DNA of 64,000 nt, taken from positions 1 through 64,000 of the forward strand of contig DATJIA010000013.1 in NCBI GenBank assembly GCA_035493675.1, given 5' to 3'. Positions 18,048 through 24,491 of the stretch are shown in pieces; the stretch's first letter is position 1, and each line of letters starts with the position of its first letter. The stretch comes from JAIOQA01 sp035493675. GTDB lineage: Bacteria > Myxococcota_A > Polyangia > Haliangiales > Haliangiaceae. Made by a program: the position numbers and the translations under genes. Below the pieces are notes generated by a model, which was not told the origin of the DNA, searched no databases, and saw only the letters and a program-made list of their open reading frames with translations.

Positions 18048-19025
18048 ATGCGGCGTCGAGCGGTCCGCGCGTCGCCGGCGACCAGCGAGCCGGTGACGTG
18101 GCGCGACGGCGTGCACGTGATCGGCACGCCGCTCTGGTGCGACGCGCGCCGCGCGCGTGACGTCTGCTTCGTCTCGAGCGCGGACGCGATCGGGCGCGTC
18201 GGGCACGGCCAGCTCGTCGCGACGCTGGAGACGATCGCGCAGCTCGGCGCGTCTTCGTCCGGCGCGCATCTCAGCGTGCCGTATCGGAGGCCGTTCACGC
18301 TCGGCACCGTGCGGCTCGAGCTCGTGCCGAGCGGGCACGCGATCGGCGCGGCCTCGCTGTGGATCGACACCGGCGGCGCGAAGACGTTCTACGCGGGCGC
18401 GATCGCGACCGGCGGCGCGGGGCTCGCGCAACCGGCCGAGCTGCGCACGTGCGACACGCTGGTCGTCGCGGCGCCGTACGGCGCGGAGCACGAGATCTTC
18501 CCGCGCCGCGAAGATGCGCGCGATGCATGGATCGACTTCGCGCGCGACGTGTCGTCGCGCGGATCGATCGCGATCGCGCTCGTCTCGTCGGCGCAGAAGG
18601 GCCTCGACGTCTGCGCCGCGAGCGCCGCCGCCGGGCTCACGGTCGGTGCGCATCGCGCGATCCATCACGCGGCGAAGCGGCTCGGCGGCGCGGTCACGCT
18701 CCCTCGCCGCGGCGCCGCCGGCGCGCAAGCGCTCGTCTGGCTCGCGCGCGATCGCGCGAAGCTGAAGCTGCCCGCCGGATCGCACGCGATCGCGCTCGTC
18801 TCGGGCGCGGCGATCGATCCCGCCGCCGTGCGCGCCGCCGGCGCCGAGCGCGGCATCGCGTGGTCGAACGCCGCCGATCGCGACGAGCTGCTCGCGTTCA
18901 TCGAAGGCGCCAACGCGCGCCGCGTCTTCCTCACCGGCCGCCGCGCCGACGCGATCGCCGCCGTCCTCGGCGCGCGCGCGCGCGTGCTCGCGCCGCCGCG
19001 CCAGATGAGGCTGTTCGAGCCGTGA
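18048..19025 (+). CDS. Degenerate MBL-fold, exonuclease-like protein
   Basis: A 325-residue protein resembling DNA-ligase-associated or mRNA-3'-end-processing MBL exonucleases. The SGHAIGAASLWID segment matches the family motif GHxLGSA, and CDTLVVAAPYGAEHEIFP matches the following strand. The Zn-binding HxHxDH motif is not present: the expected place reads CFVSSADAIGRVGHG. A catalytic role is therefore unlikely unless metals are bound differently. It lies two bases after the PilZ gene, and its stop overlaps the GTG start of the PBP gene (GTGA), so it belongs to the same transcription unit. Confidence 0.65.
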   Translation: MRRRAVRASPATSEPVTWRDGVHVIGTPLWCDARRARDVCFVSSADAIGRVGHGQLVATLETIAQLGASSSGAHLSVPYRRPFTLGTVRLELVPSGHAIGAASLWIDTGGAKTFYAGAIATGGAGLAQPAELRTCDTLVVAAPYGAEHEIFPRREDARDAWIDFARDVSSRGSIAIALVSSAQKGLDVCAASAAAGLTVGAHRAIHHAAKRLGGAVTLPRRGAAGAQALVWLARDRAKLKLPAGSHAIALVSGAAIDPAAVRAAGAERGIAWSNAADRDELLAFIEGANARRVFLTGRRADAIAAVLGARARVLAPPRQMRLFEP

Positions 19026-21169
19026 GGGTCGAGATCGCGAATCGCCGCACGGGTGGATCGTGGTGGCGCATCGCGATCTTCTCGCTCTTGTCGATCGCGA
19101 TCGTCGCGCCCGTGATCGCGGGGATGATCGCGTGGACCTTGTTGCGCCGCTGGGCGCGCGATCTCCCGCCGATTCCGGATCTCGCGGCCTGGCGACAAGC
19201 CGCGCCGCGCACGTCGCGCATCGTCGCCGCCGACGGCACGCTGATGGCGGAGATCCCGTTCACCGACGGCGTCGACGTCGGCTATCGCGATCTGATCCGC
19301 GCCGGCGATCTCCCGCCGACGCTCGTGCACGCGATCCTCGCCGCCGAGGACGTCCGCTTCTACGAGCACGGCGGCTTCGATCTCACCGCGATGGTGCGCG
19401 CGGCGTGGATCAACTGGAACGCGGGCCGCGTCGTCGAGGGCGCGTCGACGATCACGCAGCAGGTCGCGCGCAACCTTCTGCCCGACGAGATCGGCCGCGA
19501 GCGCAGCGCGCGCCGAAAAGTCCGCGAGGCGCTGCTCGCGCACGAGATCGAGAAGCGCTGGTCGAAGGACGACGTGCTCGAGGTCTACGCGAACCTCGTC
19601 TTCCTCGGCTCGAACGCGTACGGCGTGCGCGCCGCCGCGCGCATCTTCTTCGATCGATCGCTCGCCGAGCTCGATCCCGCGCAGTGCGCGCTGATCGCCG
19701 GCGTGATCCAAGCGCCGGGTCGCCTCGATCCGTGGAAGCACCCGGAGCTCGCGAAGAAGCGCCGAGATGAAGTCCTCGCGCGCATGCGGCGCGCCGGCTT
19801 CCTCGACGACGCGGCGCTCGCCAGCGCGATCGCGTCGCCGCTCGGCTTGAGACATCCGCACCGCGTCTACGGCGACGTCGCGCCCTGGTACACGGAGCGC
19901 GCGCGCCGCCTGGTCGCCGAGGCGCTGCCCGACGAGCTCGCGCGCGGCGGCCTCACGATCGAGACCGCCGCGCTGCCCGCGCTGGATCTCGACGCGACCA
20001 ACGCCTTGCGCGCCCGCACCAGCGCGCTCGATCCGAAAGATCCGCCCGAAGCGGCCGCCGTCGTGTGGGACTACCGCACCGGCTACGTCGAGGCGCTCGT
20101 CGGCGGGCGCGCGTGGACGACGTTCGAGTTCGATCGCGCGGCGCAGGCGTGCCGCCAACCCGGCAGCGCGTGGAAGCCGATCGTCTACGGCGCCGCGCTC
20201 GAGCACGACGCGATCACCGAGGGCACCGCGCTGCGCGACGCACCCGTCACCGAATACGACGAGGCGAACGGCGTGTTCTGGAAGCCGCGCGCGGGGCACG
20301 GCTTCCGCGGGGTCGCGCTCGCCGCCGACGCGCTCGCGCTCTCGCTCAACGCGCCCGCGATCGACGTGCTCGATCGCGTCGGCACCAAGCCGGTGATCGA
20401 GCTCGCGCGCCGGCTCGGCATCACGACGCCGCTCGCCGACGTGCGCCCGATGGCGCTCGGCGCGAACTGCGTGAAGCCGCTCGAGCTCGCGCGCGCGTAC
20501 GCGATCTTCGCGCGCGACGGCTGGGCGGCGGCGCCGCACCTGATCGTGCGCGTGCGGCGCGGCGACGAGCTCGTCTTCGACGCGAGCGTGCCGGAGGATC
20601 CGTGGCTGTCGGCCGCGGATCGGATCGATCGCATGGCGTGGGCGGTCGGGCGCGATCCGGCGGAGCGCGTCTCCGCCGACGGCGGGCAGCTCGTCGACGC
20701 GCGCACGTCGTGGATCGTCGATCACATGCTCGCCGGCGTCGTCGAGCGCGGCACCGCGACGGCGGCGCGCCGCGCGTCGCGCCCCGCGGCCGGCAAGACC
20801 GGCACGACCAACGACAACGCCGACGCGTGGTTCGTCGGCTTCACCGCGCGCGCGCTCGCCGCGGTGTGGGTCGGCCACGAGACGCCGCGTCCGCTCGGTC
20901 CGAAGGACGACGGCGCGCACGCCGCGCTGCCGCTGTGGATGGATCTGATCGATCGGGCCGAGGGCGCGCGGCCGGCTTCGCCCGTCCTCGGACCGCCGCC
21001 GCCCGCGATGACGCAGGCTCGCATCGATCGCGAGAGCGGTTTGCTCGCGGTGCCGGGCGCCGGCGGAGCCGAGGATCTCTGGTTCAAGCGCGGCACGGAA
21101 CCGACGGAGACCGTGGGGCGTTCTGCCTCGGTGCCCGCGGATTTCGGGCGCGCGGCGCACGAGTTCTGA
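19022..21169 (+). CDS. Bifunctional penicillin-binding protein (class A)
   Basis: A 715-residue class A PBP. An N-terminal membrane anchor (about residues 14-38) is followed by the GT51 glycosyltransferase with catalytic Glu109 in AAEDVRFYEHGGFD and the STITQQVARN motif. The transpeptidase has the SxxK motif SAWK at 382-385, SLN near 440, and KTGT at 592-595. It polymerises and cross-links peptidoglycan in the periplasm. GTG start overlaps the upstream stop. No C-terminal PBP1C-like domain was seen, so a PBP1A-type function fits. Placement next to PilZ, MBL-like and tat genes is notable but not explained. Confidence 0.95.
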   Translation: MRVEIANRRTGGSWWRIAIFSLLSIAIVAPVIAGMIAWTLLRRWARDLPPIPDLAAWRQAAPRTSRIVAADGTLMAEIPFTDGVDVGYRDLIRAGDLPPTLVHAILAAEDVRFYEHGGFDLTAMVRAAWINWNAGRVVEGASTITQQVARNLLPDEIGRERSARRKVREALLAHEIEKRWSKDDVLEVYANLVFLGSNAYGVRAAARIFFDRSLAELDPAQCALIAGVIQAPGRLDPWKHPELAKKRRDEVLARMRRAGFLDDAALASAIASPLGLRHPHRVYGDVAPWYTERARRLVAEALPDELARGGLTIETAALPALDLDATNALRARTSALDPKDPPEAAAVVWDYRTGYVEALVGGRAWTTFEFDRAAQACRQPGSAWKPIVYGAALEHDAITEGTALRDAPVTEYDEANGVFWKPRAGHGFRGVALAADALALSLNAPAIDVLDRVGTKPVIELARRLGITTPLADVRPMALGANCVKPLELARAYAIFARDGWAAAPHLIVRVRRGDELVFDASVPEDPWLSAADRIDRMAWAVGRDPAERVSADGGQLVDARTSWIVDHMLAGVVERGTATAARRASRPAAGKTGTTNDNADAWFVGFTARALAAVWVGHETPRPLGPKDDGAHAALPLWMDLIDRAEGARPASPVLGPPPPAMTQARIDRESGLLAVPGAGGAEDLWFKRGTEPTETVGRSASVPADFGRAAHEF

Positions 21170-21189
21170 CCAGTGCTATGCTGCCGACG

Positions 21190-21720
21190 ATGTTCGGCAT
21201 GGGCGGCAGCGAGATCTTGGTGATCTTGATCGTCGCTTTGATCTTCCTCGGGCCCGAGAAGCTGCCCGACGCGGCGACCAAGATCTCGAAGGGCATCCGC
21301 GAGCTGCGTCGCCAGACCCGCGAGGTCCAGCAGACGATCGAGAACGACACCGAGATCGGCGGCGCGATCCGCGATCTGAAGAGCGCGCTGCGCGGCGACG
21401 AGATCCGGCCCAAGTTGAAACAGGCGCTCGCGCCCGTGACCGACGAGCTCGACGGCGCCGCGAAGACCCTCAAGGACGCGAGCAATCCGACCGTTCGTCC
21501 TGAGCGGAGCCCCGAAGGGGCGGAGTCGAAGGACGAAGTGGCCGAGTCGAAGGAAGCCGCGCCACCGCCCGAGCCGCGCATCCTCCCGCCCGAAGCCGGC
21601 GAGCACCACGATCCCGACGCGCCGCCGCCGACCGCCGAAGAAGACGAAGACCTCGCGAAGATGATCAAGCCCGCGCCCGGCACCGTCGCGCACGGCACGA
21701 AGACCGCCGGTCATGGCTGA
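21190..21720 (+). CDS. tatB: Twin-arginine translocase subunit TatB (TatA/B family)
   Basis: A 176-residue protein with a single N-terminal transmembrane helix (GSEILVILIVALIFLGPEKL) and the family hinge LGPEKLPD, then an amphipathic helix (IRELRRQTREVQQTIEN) and a long acidic, Pro-rich tail. It starts MFGMGG at ATG 21190; an in-frame ATG at 21178 would add MLPT. Adjacent tatC, overlapping by 8 bases, argues for TatB, though a TatA/B dual role is possible because no separate tatA is visible here. The tail contains a palindromic repeat (21494-21537) that encodes PERSPEGAESKD. Confidence 0.9.
   Translation: MFGMGGSEILVILIVALIFLGPEKLPDAATKISKGIRELRRQTREVQQTIENDTEIGGAIRDLKSALRGDEIRPKLKQALAPVTDELDGAAKTLKDASNPTVRPERSPEGAESKDEVAESKEAAPPPEPRILPPEAGEHHDPDAPPPTAEEDEDLAKMIKPAPGTVAHGTKTAGHG
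21494..21537. repeat. Dispersed palindromic repeat family A, copy 1 (inside tatB)
   Basis: An imperfect palindrome, TTCGTCC...GGACGAA, with internal GGAGCCCCGAAGGGGCGG. Related copies are at 22934-22990, 58689-58711, 59239-59279 and 60519-60590. In tatB and the FecR gene it is translated in frame as part of a low-complexity tail. Confidence 0.75.
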
Positions 21721-22576
21721 CGCCTCCGAGCCGTCCGAAGACGGACGCATGCCGTTCTTCGAGCACATCCGCGAGCTGCGCTCGCGGCTGCGCAACGCGG
21801 CGATCGCGTTCATCGTCGCGTTCGTCTCGTGCTGGTTCTTCGCGGAGCGGATCTACGTCTGGCTGCGCGTCCCGATCGACAACGCGTGGTTCAACAACGC
21901 CGACACGCTCGGCTCGACCGCGATCCTCACCTACTCGAAGCCGACCGAGCCCTTCTGGGTCTACATGTCCGTCGCGATGTGGGCGGGCATCTTCGTCGCG
22001 TCGCCGCTCATCTTCTATCAGCTGTGGCGCTTCATCGCGCCCGGCCTCTACAAGAAGGAGCGCCGCATCGGGATCGCGTTCGCGTTCTTCTCCGCCATCT
22101 TCTTCGTGACCGGCGCGCTGTTCTGTTACCACTTCGTCCTCGAGAACCTCTACACGTTCTTGCTCTCGTACTCGGACGCGAGCCTCAAGCCCACGATCAT
22201 GATGGGCGAGTACTTCGACCTGACGAAGGACATGATGTTGGCCTTCGGGGCGGTCTTCGAGCTGCCGCTCTTGATCTACTTCCTCGCGATGGTCGGGCTC
22301 GTCACGCACCGCGGCCTGTGGAAGTTCAACCGCTGGTTCATCGTCCTCGCGTTCATCATCGGCGCGATCCTGACGCCGTCGCCCGACGTCATCTCGCAGA
22401 TCTTCATGGCCGTGCCGATGATCGCGCTCTACAACATGTCGATCCTCGCCGCGTACTTCGTCACGCGCAGCAAGGAGAAGAAGAAGCACGCGCAGCGCAT
22501 GCGCGAGCGCGACGCCGAGGCGCGGCTGCGCGCGAAGCAGCGGCGCGACGAAGACGAGGGCGAGGACGAAGATTGA
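21713..22576 (+). CDS. tatC: Twin-arginine translocase subunit TatC
   Basis: A 287-residue polytopic protein that binds twin-arginine signal peptides and with TatB forms the receptor for export of folded proteins. The N-terminal MPFFEHIRELRSRLRNA motif (H-x-x-E-L-R-x-R) and six expected helices are visible, and the Glu-rich and FDLTKDMMLAFG regions match the family. The C-terminus adds about 35 charged residues (KEKKKHAQRM... and EDED). It overlaps tatB by 8 bases. Its stop abuts the stop of the convergent gene at 22577. Confidence 0.97.
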   Translation: MADASEPSEDGRMPFFEHIRELRSRLRNAAIAFIVAFVSCWFFAERIYVWLRVPIDNAWFNNADTLGSTAILTYSKPTEPFWVYMSVAMWAGIFVASPLIFYQLWRFIAPGLYKKERRIGIAFAFFSAIFFVTGALFCYHFVLENLYTFLLSYSDASLKPTIMMGEYFDLTKDMMLAFGAVFELPLLIYFLAMVGLVTHRGLWKFNRWFIVLAFIIGAILTPSPDVISQIFMAVPMIALYNMSILAAYFVTRSKEKKKHAQRMRERDAEARLRAKQRRDEDEGEDED

Positions 22577-23653
22577 TCAACGGGACGCGAAGCGGTCCCA
22601 GTCGATCTTCCTGAACCAGACGAACGCGAAGCCCGCCGACACGACCGCCCACAAGAGCGCCGACGTCAGCGCGATCGCGTGCTTCTCGGCGATCTTCTCG
22701 TCGGCGCTCGCGTCGCGGATCTTGTCGAAGCCGTTCCACTGCTCCATCGTCCGCAGCTGCGCGGCCTTCTCCGCGAGGTGACGATCGATCTCGGCGTACG
22801 CGGAGCGCTCGCGCACCGTCGAGAGGACGTACGCGGGGACGAAGCCGACGATCACGGTCAAGAGCGCGCCGGCGGCGAAGCGCGCGCGCGTGTTGCCCGC
22901 GAACTGCGCGAGCGCGCTCGGGCCGGTCGGCGCGTCCTTCGACTCGCCTCCCTTCGCTGCGCTCGGGAGGCTTCGCTCCGGATGAGCGGAGTGGGTCGGC
23001 GGCGCCATCGACGCCGCGCTCGGCCGCTTCTTCGCCGGCAGGTCGACGGCGAGCGCGACCTCGGCCTCCGCGTCGGGCGGCGCGAACATGTCGATCGGCG
23101 CGTCGTGCTTGCTCGGCTTCGGCTGCGCGATCGGAGGCCCCATGCTCGCGGGCAACGCGTCGTTCGACGACGACGGCGGCGCGAAGCTCCCCGACGGCGC
23201 GGCCGCGCGCTCGTCGCTACCGTCGAGCGACGCCACCGCGAAGTTGCCCGAGACATCGCCGAGCGCGCCGAGATCCGGATCGTTCGCGCGCGTGCCGCTG
23301 AACGCGGCCGAGAGCCCGCTCGAGAACGTCGGCGGGTTGGTCTGGGTTTGCGGTGCTCGCGGCGCGGGCGCGGGCGCGGGCGTTGGCGTTGGCGTTGGCT
23401 TGCTGCGCGCGAGCGCGACGCCGTTCGCGTCGACGACGCTCACGATCGCGCCGAGCTTCTCGAGATCCGCCGCGAACTTCTCCGCGGTGTCGAGATCGAC
23501 GTTGTTCTTCACGCGGAAGCGGCCGGCGCGCAGCCGCGGCTCGAGTTGATCGAGCGGCAAGCCGTAGCGCTGCGCCATCGCGGCGGCGAGTCGATCGAGC
23601 GCGTCGGGCGCTTTACTCGACGGTCGCTCGACGAAGACCTGATAGGTCGCCAC
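22577..23653 (-). CDS. Membrane protein with two C-terminal helices, unknown function
   Basis: A 358-residue protein I do not recognise. The N-terminal 85 residues (MATYQVFVERPSSKAPDALD...) look like a small alpha/beta domain. A Pro/Ala/Thr-rich linker (about 85-240) follows, then a hydrophobic segment around residue 255-275 (ALLTVIVGFVPAYVLSTV) and another near 325-345 (AIALTSALLWAVVSAGFAFV), with a basic end RKIDWDRFASR. The N-terminal domain is probably cytosolic and the linker holds a copy of palindromic repeat family A (22934-22990). It is convergent with tatC and has no partner on its strand. Confidence 0.75.
   Translation of the reverse strand: MATYQVFVERPSSKAPDALDRLAAAMAQRYGLPLDQLEPRLRAGRFRVKNNVDLDTAEKFAADLEKLGAIVSVVDANGVALARSKPTPTPTPAPAPAPRAPQTQTNPPTFSSGLSAAFSGTRANDPDLGALGDVSGNFAVASLDGSDERAAAPSGSFAPPSSSNDALPASMGPPIAQPKPSKHDAPIDMFAPPDAEAEVALAVDLPAKKRPSAASMAPPTHSAHPERSLPSAAKGGESKDAPTGPSALAQFAGNTRARFAAGALLTVIVGFVPAYVLSTVRERSAYAEIDRHLAEKAAQLRTMEQWNGFDKIRDASADEKIAEKHAIALTSALLWAVVSAGFAFVWFRKIDWDRFASR
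22934..22990. repeat. Dispersed palindromic repeat family A, copy 2
   Basis: GTCCTTCGACTCG at one end and GGATGAGCGGA at the other, with an internal CTCCC...GGGAG stem, inside the linker of the membrane protein gene. The peptide HPERSLPSAAKGGESKD it encodes resembles the PERSPEGAESKD in tatB. Confidence 0.6.
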
Positions 23654-23667
23654 CGATGGTCCGCCGT

Positions 23668-23850
23668 TCAGCCGATGTCGATGACGACGACGTGGGATCC
23701 GGCGGGCGTTTCGCGCTCGGCCTCGCGCTCCTCACCATCGTCGCGGATGTCCGCGGGCGAACGGCGCGTGCGCTGATCGGTCGGAGCGGGAATCTGGAGC
23801 GGCAGGGGCTCAGGCTCCCAAGCCGGCAGGCGCCGCGTGGTCCCGGTCAT
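23668..23850 (-). CDS. Small protein ending GSHVVVIDIG, unknown function
   Basis: A 60-residue protein, MTGTTRRLPAWEPEPLPLQI followed by a charged middle and the C-terminus AGSHVVVIDIG. Similar short proteins with a W-E-P-E-P-L-P-L start and a GSHVVVID end seem common in myxobacteria, but this is recalled from general knowledge and not verified. No Shine-Dalgarno site precedes ATG 23850. The -10-like TATCAT 8 bases upstream would give a nearly leaderless mRNA. It is 14 bases from the stop side of the neighbouring membrane protein start. Confidence 0.5.
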   Translation of the reverse strand: MTGTTRRLPAWEPEPLPLQIPAPTDQRTRRSPADIRDDGEEREAERETPAGSHVVVIDIG

Positions 23851-23906
23851 CGGGCGTAATGATAGCAGACGTTCTCGACAACGCCCTGATCTCGCGCTGA
23901 CTTCCC

Positions 23907-23934
23907 CGGCCGGGAGTGCTCCCGGGCCTTTTCC
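23907..23934 (+). terminator. Intrinsic terminator or attenuator hairpin
   Basis: GGCCGGGA, loop GTGC, then TCCCGGGCC (one bulged G) followed by TTTT on the plus strand. All annotated genes to its left (22577-23850) run on the minus strand, so it has no obvious upstream gene. It may end a small untranslated plus-strand transcript or attenuate expression of the short ORF at 23995. Confidence 0.5.
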
Positions 23935-23994
23935 GACTACTGGAAGCCCCTCGGGAAGTTGCCCCCTTGGCGAAGTGACACGTAACGTATGGTC

Positions 23995-24162
23995 ATGCAG
24001 CTTGGACCGAGTCGTCTCAAGTTCGCTCTTCGCGCCACCAACCGCCGCGGAGTCTTCCGCATCGGCGTGAGCCACCGAGAGGTCCCGTCCGCGTGGTCCG
24101 CCCCGCAGAAGGATCGCGACTTCGTCCCCGATCGCGACCGCCCGAAGGGCAAGCGCCGCTAA
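23995..24162 (+). CDS. Possible small protein (55 residues)
   Basis: A short open frame reading MQLGPSRLKFALRATNRRGV and ending PDRDRPKGKRR. It lies in the 308-base gap between two minus-strand genes, downstream of a plus-strand terminator-like hairpin, and overlaps the end of the 24159 gene by 4 bases. Third positions are GC-rich in the second half but mixed in the first. No ribosome binding site is obvious. Nothing else recognisable was seen in 23851-24158. Confidence 0.25.
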   Translation: MQLGPSRLKFALRATNRRGVFRIGVSHREVPSAWSAPQKDRDFVPDRDRPKGKRR

Positions 24163-24491
24163 GGCGTTCGAAGGAGCGCGGCGCGCTCCGTTTCGTCGAG
24201 ATCGCTCCAGGATCGGACGCGGTGCTCGTCGAACCTCAAGCACCAGCGCGAGCCTTTGCAGGCGAGCCAGTCGGGGGACTGCTCGACGCGACCGCATGCG
24301 ATCAGCAGGTCGGGATTGCCGTGCGCGTCGGCGTCTGGTTCGAAGGCCACGAGGTTCATGCCATCGGCGAGCGCGATCCGCTCTCCCGTCGAGGACTTGC
24401 ACGTGTCCTCGTGCGAGAGGCAGAGGATCTCGCCGAAGATGCCGTTGAAGTCGCCGTGCACCCAGTGCGGCGCCGTCGGCAGCTCGCTCAT
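24159..24491 (-). CDS. Hypothetical protein coupled to the kinase gene
   Basis: A 110-residue, soluble-looking protein of unknown function, MSELPTAPHWVHGDFNGIFG and onward. It contains five cysteines (Cys in LCLSHEDTCK, ACGRVE, ACKGSRWC) and an acidic middle. Its ATG overlaps the TGA of the kinase-TPR gene (ATGA at 24488-24491), so it is very likely translated together with that kinase. Whether it is a kinase partner or substrate cannot be told from sequence. Confidence 0.7.
   Translation of the reverse strand: MSELPTAPHWVHGDFNGIFGEILCLSHEDTCKSSTGERIALADGMNLVAFEPDADAHGNPDLLIACGRVEQSPDWLACKGSRWCLRFDEHRVRSWSDLDETERAALLRTP

Noticed and set aside
23937..24152. 71-residue minus-strand frame
   Set aside because: No ribosome site, no recognisable pattern, atypical residue use.
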